A stretch of 64,000 nucleotides of DNA from Kineosporia sp. R_H_3 (GTDB lineage Bacteria; Actinomycetota; Actinomycetes; Actinomycetales; Kineosporiaceae). The DNA is taken from contig NZ_MWLL01000016.1 of the NCBI RefSeq assembly GCF_002198675.1, forward strand, positions 1-64,000. The letters are read 5' to 3'. Below are positions 33,703-43,300 of the stretch, one piece after another (the first letter of the stretch is position 1; every line of letters begins with the position of its first letter). Below the pieces are notes generated by a model, which did not search any database, was not told where the DNA came from, and saw only the letters and a list, made by a program, of their open reading frames with translations. A program made the position numbers and the translations under genes.

Positions 33703-34497
33703 ATGCGTTCCTGTGCTGCACGTCCACGCCGGGCCGCGATCGCTGCGGCCGTCTCGACCACCGCACTGCTCTGCGCGGCACCGTCCGCGCTCGCCGCCCA
33801 GGCGCCGCCGCCCGCAGCAGCGACCCCCTCGCAGGTCGCGACCTCGGCCGCCGCGGCTCCGGCCGTCGTCGTGGGCGGCCCCGCCGTCCGACCGGCCTCC
33901 GTCGCGACGACCCCCTGGCGCTCGGTCGCCCGGCCGACGGTGCGCCAGGGCTCCCACGGCGCGGCCGTCGTCGCTCTCCAGGACCGCCTCACAGCGCTCC
34001 ACTACGACGTCGGCCCGGTCGACGGGGACTTCGGGACGAGCACGCTGCACGGCGTCTACGCCTTCCGGAAGGTGCAGGGCCTGCACCTGGACGGCATCGT
34101 CGGCCCGCGGACGTGGGCGGCGCTCGCGACGCCGCGGGTGCCGCAGCCGCGGCACACGCTCACGGCGTCCGCCGTCGAGATCGACCTGGCGCGCCGGGTC
34201 GTCTACCTGACGAAGAACGGCGCGGTGACGCGGATCGTCGACGCCTCACCGGGGAAGGCGAGCACGCCGACCCCCACGGGTGCGTTCACGATCACCCGGC
34301 GGATCGACGGCTGGCGGCGGAGCCCGCTCGGGCTGCTGTGGCGGCCGAACTACTTCCACGAGGGCTACGCGCTCCACGGCTCGACGTCCGTGCCGACGTA
34401 CGCCGCGAGCCACGGGTGCGTGCGCGTGACGGTGCCCGCGATGAACCGGCTCTGGCCGAAGCTGTTCGTCGGCGAGCATCTGTGGGTCTACCGCTGA
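33703..34497 (+). CDS. secreted L,D-transpeptidase with peptidoglycan-binding domain
   Basis: A 264-residue exported enzyme. A signal peptide covers about 1-35 (RRAAIAAAVSTTALLCAAPS, then ALAAQ), an Ala/Pro linker follows, a PG_binding_1 domain (VRQGSHGAAVVALQDRL ... GIVGPRTWAAL) spans about 78-142, and the YkuD catalytic domain ends with YAASHGCVRV, whose His and Cys are the active site. It would make 3-3 cross-links in peptidoglycan. ATG 33703 fits GAGGGG 9 bases upstream; ATG 33694 is the alternative. Its stop is 6 bases from the convergent HAD-like gene. Confidence 0.92.
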   Translation: MRSCAARPRRAAIAAAVSTTALLCAAPSALAAQAPPPAAATPSQVATSAAAAPAVVVGGPAVRPASVATTPWRSVARPTVRQGSHGAAVVALQDRLTALHYDVGPVDGDFGTSTLHGVYAFRKVQGLHLDGIVGPRTWAALATPRVPQPRHTLTASAVEIDLARRVVYLTKNGAVTRIVDASPGKASTPTPTGAFTITRRIDGWRRSPLGLLWRPNYFHEGYALHGSTSVPTYAASHGCVRVTVPAMNRLWPKLFVGEHLWVYR

Positions 34498-34503
34498 CGG
34501 TGC

Positions 34504-35025
34504 TCACGCCGTCGCGAGCGACGCGGTGACGAGCCGCTCGACGTCCCTCCACGAGAGTGTCGGGTGCAGGCCCGGCGCAGCGGTTGCGCGCTGGGGACCG
34601 AACAGGTACTGGTGCCGGACGACGCCCCGGATCGCCGCATGGACCTCGGGATGGTCGTCGACGAAGTGCGTCAGACCGAGCTCCTCGCAGTGGATGCGCT
34701 TGTCCGGGCGGGTGCGGCAGAAGCGGACGTGGTCGGGCGGGAGACCGGTGCGTCCGTAGAAGTCGTGCCCGTCCAGCCAGCGGAGCGTGCGCTCCTGCAC
34801 ACGCGGCCCGCACTTCGACACGAGCCAGACACGCCCGTCGAAGGCAGGGACGAGCCGGGCGATCGTCTCGACGGCTCCCGGCATCTCCGGGGTCGCGAGC
34901 ATGGTGGGCTCGTCGCCGCTGAAGAAGGCGGTGTCGCCGCCCTGAGGGTGGCTCGAACCGTCGATGACGACCCGGCCGATGTCGATCCCGAGGGCCGGGA
35001 GGGGGTGATGGGTGATCGTGTCCAT
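34504..35025 (-). CDS. HAD-like hydrolase
   Basis: A 173-residue protein with HAD features: an opening strand LGIDIGRVVIDG, a central VWLVSKCGPRVQERTL (motif II-like Ser), Lys in RPDKRIHC and the motif IV-like FVDDHPEV. The second Asp of the usual DxD motif I is replaced (DIG), so the phosphatase mechanism may be altered. ATG 35025. Divergent from the LysR regulator with a perfect inverted repeat between, and therefore its probable target. Substrate unknown. Confidence 0.75.
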   Translation of the reverse strand: MDTITHHPLPALGIDIGRVVIDGSSHPQGGDTAFFSGDEPTMLATPEMPGAVETIARLVPAFDGRVWLVSKCGPRVQERTLRWLDGHDFYGRTGLPPDHVRFCRTRPDKRIHCEELGLTHFVDDHPEVHAAIRGVVRHQYLFGPQRATAAPGLHPTLSWRDVERLVTASLATA

Positions 35026-35060
35026 GCCACGACGATGACGGGTGCGCCTCGGCAGGGGAA

Positions 35061-35085
35061 CTATTGATCCGCGACAAATCAATAG
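35061..35085. promoter_or_regulatory. inverted repeat operator for the LysR regulator
   Basis: CTATTGAT-CCGCGACAA-ATCAATAG: perfect 8-bp arms, 9-base spacer, containing the LysR-type T-N11-A geometry. It lies between the divergent HAD-like and LysR genes. A -10-like TACGCT at 35105-35110 stands 7 bases before the LysR ATG, suggesting a nearly leaderless transcript. Confidence 0.7.
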
Positions 35086-35117
35086 GCAGGGACTATGACT
35101 GAGGTACGCTCCGCAGC

Positions 35118-35987
35118 ATGCTCGGCCGCGACCTGCTCGAGGCGGACGCCGTCCGCGCCTTCGAGGTGTTCGCCGAGCACCGGAGCTTCACAGCGGCGGC
35201 CGCGGTCCTGCACCTGAGCCAACCGTCGCTGCACGCGAAGATCGGGCGGCTGCAGACGGCGCTCGGGGTGCCCCTCTACGAACGCCACGGCCGTGGTCTG
35301 CGGCTCACGGTGGCCGGCGAGCGGCTCGCGGTCTTCGCCCGGGACGCCGGACGCCGGGCGGACGACCTCGTCGCGCAGCTGCACGCAGGTGCGGCGCCCA
35401 TCACGCTGGCCGCCGGGCGAGGGACCTTCCGCTGGGTCGTCTCCGACGGTCTGCGCCGGCTGGGTGCGACCGGCCGGCCGGTCCGGGTCCGGACCGCCGA
35501 CCGGGAGGCGGCGCTCGGGGCCGTGACGTCCGGACAGGTCGACGTCGCCGTCGTCGCCCACGACCGGCCGCCGCCTGCGCTGGAGAGCCGTCAGATCGCC
35601 GTCTACCCGCAGACCCTCGTCGTCGCCCGACGGCACCCGCTCGCCCGCCGCGGGAGCGTCCGGGTCGTCGACCTCGACGGGCTCGCGCTCGTCGTCCCGC
35701 CGCCCGAGCGCGTGCACCGGCGCACGCTCGAGCGGGCTCTGGGTGACGCGGGGGTCAGCTGGCAGGTCGCCGCCGAGGTCGACGGGTGGGACCTCCTCGT
35801 GCACTTCGCGGCGATCGGGCTCGGCGCGACCGTGGTCAACGGGTGCGTCCGACCGCCTCGCGGGCTGGTCGCGGTCCCGATCGAGGACCTGCCCGTCGTC
35901 CGGTACTGGGCTGCATGGCGCCCTGAGCGCGGTGCGCTGGCGGACGACGTCCTGGAGCATCTCGTTCCCGCGCAGGCTCCGGCATGA
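35118..35987 (+). CDS. LysR-family transcription regulator
   Basis: A 289-residue regulator. The N-terminal winged HTH (AFEVFAEHRSFTAAAAVLHLSQPSLHAKI) is typical, followed by the linker helix and a substrate-binding domain with VTSGQVDVAVVAH and a C-terminal GLGATVVNG. Overlaps kptA by 4 bases (ATGA), so both are co-expressed. Likely controls the divergent HAD-like gene and itself through the inverted repeat at 35061-35085. The ligand is unknown. Confidence 0.92.
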   Translation: MLGRDLLEADAVRAFEVFAEHRSFTAAAAVLHLSQPSLHAKIGRLQTALGVPLYERHGRGLRLTVAGERLAVFARDAGRRADDLVAQLHAGAAPITLAAGRGTFRWVVSDGLRRLGATGRPVRVRTADREAALGAVTSGQVDVAVVAHDRPPPALESRQIAVYPQTLVVARRHPLARRGSVRVVDLDGLALVVPPPERVHRRTLERALGDAGVSWQVAAEVDGWDLLVHFAAIGLGATVVNGCVRPPRGLVAVPIEDLPVVRYWAAWRPERGALADDVLEHLVPAQAPA

Positions 35988-36526
35988 GGGACGACGACGT
36001 CGCACTGAGCCGCTTCCTCGCGTACGTCCTCCGGCATCGCCCGGAGGCCGTCGGCCTCGCACTCGCGGAGGGTGGCTGGGTCGAGGTCCCGGAGCTGCTC
36101 GCGGCCCTCGCCGCGAACGGCCGACCAGTCGACCGGGCACGGCTCGACCGTCTGGTCGCCGGGCCGGGCAAGGTGCGGTTCGAGCTCGTCGACGGTCGGG
36201 TCCGCGCGGCGCAGGGACACAGCGTGCCCGTCGAGCTCGGGCTCCCGCCGCTCGCGCCGCCGGACGTCCTCTGGCACGGGACCGCGGCCGGGAGTGTCGG
36301 GGCGATCCTCGCCGAAGGACTGGTCCCGGGCCGTCGCACGCAGGTCCATCTGTCGGGCGACCCCGGGACCGCGCGCGACGTGGGGGCCAGGCACGGCCGG
36401 CCCGTCGTGCTCAGGGTGGACGCCGCCGGGTTGCACGCGTCCGGCGGGGTCTTCACGTGCGCCACGAACGGGGTCTGGCTCGTGGACCGGGTCCCGGCGA
36501 GGTTCCTCAGCAGGACCGATCTCTGA
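35984..36526 (+). CDS. kptA: RNA 2'-phosphotransferase (Tpt1/KptA family)
   Basis: A 180-residue protein with all Tpt1/KptA landmarks: an N-terminal wHTH with LSRFLAYVLRHRPEAVGLAL, GGWVEVPELL, then the ADP-ribosyl part with GHS, LWHGT, GLVPGRRTQVHLS and VFTCATNGVWL. The family transfers the 2'-phosphate of an RNA splice junction to NAD. Bacteria lack that type of tRNA splicing, so the natural substrate is unclear. Overlaps the LysR gene. Confidence 0.93.
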   Translation: MRDDDVALSRFLAYVLRHRPEAVGLALAEGGWVEVPELLAALAANGRPVDRARLDRLVAGPGKVRFELVDGRVRAAQGHSVPVELGLPPLAPPDVLWHGTAAGSVGAILAEGLVPGRRTQVHLSGDPGTARDVGARHGRPVVLRVDAAGLHASGGVFTCATNGVWLVDRVPARFLSRTDL

Positions 36527-36567
36527 GCACGTCGACCGCGACCGACGGCCCGGCGCAGGTCAGGCCG

Positions 36568-38193
36568 TCAGATCCAGCTCGGCAGCCACATCCGGTCCTG
36601 CCAGTCGTTCTTGGAGATGATCGGCGCGGCGTAGATCGGGTAGAACCATGCGAACGCCAGGGCGGCGAGGACGACGACCGAGCCGGCCGCGAGGGTGCCG
36701 GCGAGGCGGCGCCGCGGGGCGGCGTCCGGCGGGCCGAGCATCAGGCCCAGCACGTAGGTGAGGGCGAGGACGACGAACGGCACGAAGGCGACGGCGTAGA
36801 ACGAGAAGATCGTGCGCTGCTGGTACTGGAACCAGGGCAGGTAGCCGGCGACGAACCCGGCGAGGATCGCACCGGCCCGCCAGTCCCGGCCGAGCGCCCA
36901 GCGGACGACGAGGACGGCGACCGCGATCGTCGCGCCCCACCAGATGACGGGGTTGCCGAGGGCGAGCACGGTCTGGGCGCACTCCTTGCCGGCGCACGCC
37001 TTGTCCTCGTACCAGTAGTCGACGGGCCGGGCGAGGATCAGCCAGGACCACGGGTTCGACTCGTAGGGGTGCGGCGACGTGAGCCCGACATGGAACGTGT
37101 ACGCCTCGGCGTGGTAGTGCCACAGACCGCGCAGCGCGTCCGGGACCCAGCCGGCCACCTTCGAGGGGTGCTCGGCGCCCCACTGCCGGAAGTACGCGTC
37201 GGTGGACAGGAACCAGCCGGTCCACGTCGCGAGGTAGGCGGCGAAGAACGCGGGGACCATCGCGACGAAGCCGGTGAGCCCGTCCCGCAGGAACGTGCCG
37301 GTCAGCCAGTGCCGGACGCCGACGGCGCGGCGGGCGGACAGGTCCCAGGCGACGGTCATGAGGCCGAACACCACGAGGAAGTACAGGCCGGACCACTTGA
37401 CGCCCGTGCAGAGCCCCAGGCTCACGCCGGCCGCGATCCGCCACCAGCGGATGCCGAGCCCCGGCCCGAAGAGCAGCAGCGAGGCCCCGCCCGAGACCCG
37501 GTCGGCGAGCCGGGCGCGGGCGACGTCCCGGTCGATGAGCAGGCAGCCGAACGCGGCGAGGGCCCAGAACATGACGAAGAGGTCGAGGATCCCGGTCCGG
37601 CTGTGGACGAAGTGCTGGCCGTCGATCGCCAGCAGCAGCCCGGCCGTCGTCCCGAGGAGCGTCGAGCGGAACAGCCGGCGCGCGATCCGGGCCAGCATGA
37701 GGATCGAGAGCGTCCCGCAGAGAGCGACGGAGAACCGCCAGCCGAACGGGTCGTCCGCCCCGAAGAGCCACTCGCCGAACGCGATCATCCACTTGCCGAG
37801 CGGCGGGTGGACGACGAAGTCGGCGGCCGTCCCGAAGACGTCGGTGTTGCCGGTGTTCCAGAGCTTGTCGGGCTCCTTGATGTCCGGGTCGTTGACGAGC
37901 TCGTAGCCGACGTCGAGGAGGGACTTGGCCTCCTTGACGTAGTACGTCTCGTCGAAGACGAGGCCCGGCGGCCGCTCGAGGTGCCAGAACCGCAGGAAGC
38001 CGCCGATCGCCGTGACGACGAGCGGCGCGACCCAGCCCCAGAACCGGTCCATGAGCCGGACGCCGAGCAGCTTCGCGGCGAGCGCCTGCTGGGCGGCGAG
38101 CAGCGGACCCGGTGGGGGCACCGGCGCACCGGGCCCCTCGCTCCGGGCCAGGTCCGGCCTCAGCGTCTGCGGCGGGGACGTCACCCGCGACAT
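36568..38193 (-). CDS. pmt: dolichyl-phosphate-mannose--protein mannosyltransferase
   Basis: A 541-residue polytopic membrane enzyme. The first periplasmic loop has the catalytic-type DE pair in [24 protein letters not shown] and [13 protein letters not shown] are family motifs, with about ten hydrophobic segments and a C-terminal four-TM block ([20 protein letters not shown]). It transfers mannose from a polyprenyl-phosphate carrier to Ser/Thr of secreted proteins. ATG 38193. Divergent from rsmI, the conserved actinobacterial arrangement. The Thr/Ser-rich giant secreted proteins downstream are plausible substrates, which is inference. Confidence 0.95.
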   Translation of the reverse strand: MSRVTSPPQTLRPDLARSEGPGAPVPPPGPLLAAQQALAAKLLGVRLMDRFWGWVAPLVVTAIGGFLRFWHLERPPGLVFDETYYVKEAKSLLDVGYELVNDPDIKEPDKLWNTGNTDVFGTAADFVVHPPLGKWMIAFGEWLFGADDPFGWRFSVALCGTLSILMLARIARRLFRSTLLGTTAGLLLAIDGQHFVHSRTGILDLFVMFWALAAFGCLLIDRDVARARLADRVSGGASLLLFGPGLGIRWWRIAAGVSLGLCTGVKWSGLYFLVVFGLMTVAWDLSARRAVGVRHWLTGTFLRDGLTGFVAMVPAFFAAYLATWTGWFLSTDAYFRQWGAEHPSKVAGWVPDALRGLWHYHAEAYTFHVGLTSPHPYESNPWSWLILARPVDYWYEDKACAGKECAQTVLALGNPVIWWGATIAVAVLVVRWALGRDWRAGAILAGFVAGYLPWFQYQQRTIFSFYAVAFVPFVVLALTYVLGLMLGPPDAAPRRRLAGTLAAGSVVVLAALAFAWFYPIYAAPIISKNDWQDRMWLPSWI

Positions 38194-38236
38194 CGTAAGC
38201 CGCCCGGCGGCGCGCCCCGGGCACGGGCGGAGGAAG

Positions 38237-39148
38237 ATGCCTCGGGTGACCGACACCGCCGGCCCGGGCCGCCTCGTCCTCGCCGCGACGCCGATCGGGG
38301 ACGTCGACGACGCCCCGCCCCGGCTGCTGCGCCTGCTCGGGACCGCCGACGTCGTCGCCGCCGAGGACACCCGGCGGCTGCGCCGGCTCACCGCGGCGGC
38401 CGGCGTGACCCCGACCGGACGGGTCCTCAGCTACCACGAGCACAACGAGTCGACCCGGACGGCGGAGCTCGTCGCGGCGGCCCTCGGCGGCGCGACCGTG
38501 CTCGTCGTCACCGACGCCGGGATGCCGAGCGTCTCCGACCCCGGGCTGCGCGCCGTCCGGGCGGCGGTCGAGGCGGGGGTCGCGGTGACCGCGGTCCCGG
38601 GGCCCTCCGCGGTGCTCACGGCACTGGCCCTCTCCGGCCTCGCGACGGACCGGTTCTGCTTCGAGGGGTTCCTGCCGCGCAAGCCGGGGGAGCGGCGCCG
38701 GGCGCTCGCCGCGCTGGCCGCAGAGCCGCGGACGACGATCTACTTCGAGGCCCCGCACCGGCTCGCCGCGACGCTCGCCGACATGGCGGAGGTGTTCGGT
38801 GCCGACCGCGCCGCCGCGGTGTGCCGCGAGCTGACCAAGACGTACGAGGAGGTCCTGCGCCGGCCCGTCGGGGAGCTCGCGGCCTGGGCGGCCGCCGGTG
38901 AGGTGCTCGGCGAGATCACGGTCGTCGTCGCCGGCGCGCCGCCCGTCGAGGCCGGGCCGGACGACGTCCCCGGGCTCGTCGTCCGGGTGCACGACCTCGT
39001 CGCGGCCGGGACGCGGCTCAAGGACGCCGTCGCCCAGGTCGCCGCGGGCAGCGGGGTCCACAAGCGCGACCTGTACGACGCCGCCGTCCGGACCCCGCGC
39101 GCGGGCGTCACGGACGGTGGCCGGGCGACTCCCCCCACGCCAGGCTGA
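38237..39148 (+). CDS. rsmI: 16S rRNA (cytidine1402-2'-O)-methyltransferase
   Basis: A 303-residue SAM-dependent methylase of the tetrapyrrole-methylase fold: [76 protein letters not shown] and ELTKTYEE are all signature segments. Modifies the decoding centre of the ribosome. ATG 38237 has GGAGG very close; GTG 38246 is a possible alternative start. Divergent from pmt. Confidence 0.95.
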   Translation: MPRVTDTAGPGRLVLAATPIGDVDDAPPRLLRLLGTADVVAAEDTRRLRRLTAAAGVTPTGRVLSYHEHNESTRTAELVAAALGGATVLVVTDAGMPSVSDPGLRAVRAAVEAGVAVTAVPGPSAVLTALALSGLATDRFCFEGFLPRKPGERRRALAALAAEPRTTIYFEAPHRLAATLADMAEVFGADRAAAVCRELTKTYEEVLRRPVGELAAWAAAGEVLGEITVVVAGAPPVEAGPDDVPGLVVRVHDLVAAGTRLKDAVAQVAAGSGVHKRDLYDAAVRTPRAGVTDGGRATPPTPG

Positions 39149-39150
39149 TC

Positions 39151-39164
39151 GGGACCTAGGTCCC
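39151..39164. promoter_or_regulatory. GGGAC-N4-GTCCC palindrome, box 1
   Basis: GGGACCTAGGTCCC, a perfect 14-bp palindrome, 2 bases after the rsmI stop and 119 bases before the small membrane protein gene. Close variants lie upstream of both giant secreted protein genes (40124 and 45377). The half-site matches the GGGAC of DevR/DosR boxes. Confidence 0.65.
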
Positions 39165-39218
39165 TGGGCGACCCTGGACCCTGCCGACGACCGGGCAGGT
39201 CGGGCGGCGGACGACGCA

Positions 39219-39255
39219 CCGGGCGAAGGGTGCGGCGGACCCGGGCGAAGGGTGC
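39219..39255 (+). repeat. 15-bp direct repeat upstream of membrane protein gene
   Basis: CCGGGCGAAGGGTGC occurs at 39219-39233 and 39241-39255, a 22-base period (two helical turns), between box 1 and the next start codon. This spacing is typical of sites for one protein bound twice on the same DNA face. Confidence 0.6.
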
Positions 39256-39282
39256 AGGGGCGATGGGCAGCAGGGCTTCGAC

Positions 39283-39978
39283 GTGCGCGGACGCACGGTG
39301 ACGACGCTCGCGCCCGCTCCGCGCCCCAGGCCCCGCGCCGCGTCCCCCTCCCGGAGCAGGGTCCGCCAGCAGGTCCGCCGGCGCACCGCCCGGGTCGACC
39401 TCCTCCCCGGCCGGCCGCCGGCCCCCGTGCGCCGGGCGGGCCCGGCCCGCCTGCGCGCCGCGGTCTTCCCGCTCGTCGTCGTGGCCGTCCTCGTCGGGGG
39501 CGGGTGGCAGGTCAGCCGGGCCGTGGCGGCCGCCCAGCCGATCACCATGACGGTGGCCTCGCCCGCGGTCACGGCGTCGTGGGGGCGGCTCGTGGTCCTC
39601 GGGGCCACGCAGTACGACCGGTCCGCCCCCGCTTCCGCCGCCGCTGCCCCCGCCGCCGAGGGCGGTGTCCTCGTCGAGGTCATGGTCCGGCTCGTGCCCA
39701 CCGGCGGCAGCGGGCGATTCGACCCGGCGTCCGTCGTCCTGCGGCGTCCGGACGGCCGCGAGGTCCCGGCGACCCTCGGGGCGCTCGCACCGGTCCGGGT
39801 GCCCGTCGGCGGTTCCGTGGAGGGACGTCTCGGGTTCGTCACCGCGCCGTTCGACGGCACTGCCGTCCTCGTCGTCCGAGACGGCGCGGCGGCCGGGAAG
39901 CTCGTGACGCTCCGGCCGGCGAGGCACACCGGGCAGGGGCCGGTCGACGTCCGCGGGTCCTGGCTCCAGGACCGGTAG
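39283..39978 (+). CDS. single-pass membrane protein with extracellular domain
   Basis: About 231 residues: a basic Pro/Arg-rich cytoplasmic N-terminus, one membrane helix at about 58-78 (VFPLVVVAVLVGGGWQVSRAV) and a beta-rich extracellular domain (VLVEVMVRLVPTGGSGRFDPASVVLRRPDG) like DUF4352-type domains. GTG 39283 or GTG 39298 could start; neither has a clear ribosome site. Follows box 1 and precedes the first giant secreted gene. Family not recognised with certainty. Confidence 0.65.
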   Translation: MRGRTVTTLAPAPRPRPRAASPSRSRVRQQVRRRTARVDLLPGRPPAPVRRAGPARLRAAVFPLVVVAVLVGGGWQVSRAVAAAQPITMTVASPAVTASWGRLVVLGATQYDRSAPASAAAAPAAEGGVLVEVMVRLVPTGGSGRFDPASVVLRRPDGREVPATLGALAPVRVPVGGSVEGRLGFVTAPFDGTAVLVVRDGAAAGKLVTLRPARHTGQGPVDVRGSWLQDR

Positions 39979-40323
39979 CCGTCCCGCAGCGGACGGCACG
40001 CAGGGTCGTCCGAACGGTGGAGCGGTTCCCTCCGCCGTTCGGCGTGACCTGCAGGTTGTCACCGACGGTGACGTGATCATTCCCCCGGTTCCCGGGCATC
40101 GACACCCCCGCCGACGGCTGCCAGAGACCTAGGTCCCTCCGTCAGGCTCCTCCACCGTGGCCCACGTGTGATCAAGGACGGGGCGTCCTCGAGCACCGGT
40201 TCGACGGCCACGCGCAGGGGCTGACTGCGCGACACGGTCCGGGACGTGCCACGTCCCGGGTCGGCTCGCGACCGCCCGCCTGCGGTCCGGGCAGGGGTAT
40301 GACGGACTGCCAGGAAGGCGACC
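39979..40323. other. regulatory region before the first giant secreted gene
   Basis: No gene. It contains box 2 (40124-40137), another palindrome GGGACGT-GCC-ACGTCCC at 40242-40258 and a GTCACC-GAC-GGTGAC hairpin near 40055-40071, suggesting a long, controlled promoter region. Confidence 0.5.
40124..40137. promoter_or_regulatory. GGGAC-N4-GTCCC-like palindrome, box 2
   Basis: GAGACCTAGGTCCC matches box 1 at 13 of 14 positions and lies 186 bases before the first giant secreted protein gene. Confidence 0.6.
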
Positions 40324-43300
40324 ATGACGACCACCCGGGGCCGGCACGCGACGCACGGCCGACGCGTTCTCTCGGCACGAACCAAGGTCCTTCGGGCCGT
40401 CGCCGCGCTCGTCGCGCTGCCCATGGTCGTCACGGGTCTCGTGACGATCGCCGGGCCGGCGGGCGCGGCCGGCACCGTGGCGCCGACGCTCATGGCCGGC
40501 AGCAGCTTCCCGCTCTGGTACGCCGACACCAAGGGCGACCGGGTCGAGCCGTGCCTCGACGCCGCGGACACGACGTGCATCCTCCCCGCCGTCGGCGACG
40601 AGCCCGGCTACGACCCGCGCCTGCCGCTGTCGTTCCCCAAGAACTTCCCGACCGAGTTCTTCTACGCCTACGCCGCGTCGAACACGGTGACCACCCCGGG
40701 CTGCGGCACGTCGCCGGCCGGCAAGGCGTCCGTCGTCCTCGCGCTCGAGGGTGCGTTCATCAACGGCGACCCGGCCCCGGGCGACCAGATGGTCTTCGGC
40801 CGGATCCGGGTCCGGGTCTCCAGCGGCCTGTGCCCGAACACCGACTACCTCTTCAGGCACCCCTTCGGCGAGGAGGCGATCCGCACGAACGACGCGGGCG
40901 CCGTCACCGCGACGCTCGGCACCGAGGACATCGGCTGCGTCCCCACGGCGACGGTCCCGTGCGACTTCCACGACGCGCTCTCCTCGCGGGTGTTCGGCGC
41001 CGGCGACGGCTTCCTGCGGTGGACCGCGGACCCCGCCCTCGCCCCCGGGTACCTCGGCGACGGCGTCACCCCGCACGCGATCACCGGCGGCACCGGTGTC
41101 AACGAGTTCGCGATCCTCGACGGCGCCGGGACGGCGCTCGACGACGGCGCCGGCAACCCGCTGAGCACCTCGCTCTTCACGGTGTCCGGCAAGCTCGCCG
41201 GGCCGCTCGTGTCGGACGGCGTCGACTTCGGCGGCGTCGCCGTCGGGACCAGCCAGACCCGCCCCGTCACCGTGACGAACATCGGGACCACGCCGGTGAC
41301 CGTCGCACCCGGCGCGGCCACGGTGCTCGGCGACCCCGGCTCCCGGTTCGCCGTCGCGCCCTCCGCCGACGGGTCGTGCGTCAGCCCGGACGGCGACGTC
41401 ACGGTCCCCGTCGACGGGACCTGCACCCTCGACGTCACGTTCAGCCCCGACGACTACCCGGCGGTGTCGGACATCGTCGACCTGGCCTCGACGGGTGGTC
41501 TGCGGTCCCCGCTGTCCATCCACGTCAGCGGCACCGGGATCAACGCCGGTGACGCGCCCGCGATCGCCCCGGTCGACCCGCTCGCGTTCGGCGACGTCCG
41601 GATCCGGGAGGAGAAGTCGCTCACCGCGACGCTGACCAACAACGGTCTGGCCCCGCTGCGGGTCGCGGACGTCGCGCTCACCGGTGACGGCGCCTCGCAG
41701 TACCGGCTCGCGGCACAGACCTGCACGACCGGCGGCCGGACGATCCCGGTCGGCGGCACGTGCGACGTCACCGTCACGATGCGGCCGTTCTCCCGCGGTG
41801 CGCACGCGGCCGTCGTCGAGGTGACGAGCAACGTCGACGGCGGCCTCACGACGATCGACGTCACCGGCACCGCGACCGGCGGCACGGCGGCGGTCTCGGC
41901 CACCGAGGACCCGTACGACGGCTTCCCGTACTGGTACCGCGACGAGAACGCGGTCAAGGTCTCGCAGTGCATCGACCCGCAGGACCCGTACTGCGTCGTC
42001 CTCCCGGATGGCGGGTACGACCCGTCCGCGCCGCAGGCCTTCCCCACCAACTTCCCCGGTGAGTTCTTCTACACGGTCGCCGACTCCGAGCCCGTCACGA
42101 CGCCCGGCTGCGACGGCGGCCCGGAGGGGACGGCCTTCATCCGGTCGGCGGTCGAGGGCACGTTCGTCAACGGTTCCGCGGCGTTTGACGAGCAGATGGT
42201 CTTCGGCCGGGTGCGCATCGTCGTCCGGGGCGGGCTGTGCCCGGACACCGACTACACGTTCGTCCACCCCTACGGCACGTCGACGATCCGGACCAACGAG
42301 GACGGCTCGATCAAGCCGATCCAGGGCACCGTCGACATCGGCTGCGCGCCGCTGCCGCCAGCGACGTGCGACTTCTCGGAGGCGCTGAGCAGCCCGGTCT
42401 TCGGCGGCTTCCTGCGCTGGGACCCGGCGGTGTCCCCGGCGGCGCCGCCGGGCTACCTCGGTGACGCGGTGACCTTCCACCCCGTGGTCGGCGCGCCGTA
42501 CCTCGACGAGACCGGCAACCCGGCGAACTACTTCCGGATCCTCGACCCGGCGGACGGCTCGACCCTCGCGCAGAGCGACACGTTCACGGTCATGGGCAAG
42601 CTGCGCGGCCCGCTCGAGGTGACGGACGGCGTGGACGCGGCGGGGCACGTGAACCTCGGCGCGGTCGCCATGGCGTCGACGTCCGGCACGGCGCACGTCG
42701 TCTACACGAACACGGGCCTGGAGCCGATCGAGATCGGCCCCGACGCCGTGACGATCAGCGGCACGGACGCGGGCGACTTCACCGTCGCCGGTGACTCCTG
42801 CTCCTCCGCGACGCTCGCGGTCGACGACACCTGCACGGTGGACGTCAGCTTCTCGCCGACGGCCACGGGCAACCGGACGGCGGACCTGCGGGTCGTCCAC
42901 TCCGGGATGAACTCGCCCGTCGTCACGGTGCTCGACGGCATCGGCGGCGCCGAGGGCGACACGGCGGCGATCAGCTTCCAGCCGCGGTCGCTCACCTTCG
43001 CCCAGCTCGCCGTGAACAGCGCGAGCGCGGCGGCACGGGTGACGATCTCGAACGTCGGCGGCAGCCTGCCGCTGTCGGTCTCGAACCTCGCCGTCGGCGG
43101 CGCCCCGGACGACTTCGCCATCGTCGACGACAGCTGCCGGGACGGTGAGGTCGCCCCCGGCGGCACCTGCTGGGTCGACGTCGTCTTCACCCCGACCCGG
43201 GCCGGCGCGATCGGCGGCAGCCTCGTCGTCACCGACAACGCCCCGGGCACGACGCACTCCGTCGCTCTCACCGGGACGGCGTCCGCGGCCGGCAAGGGCG

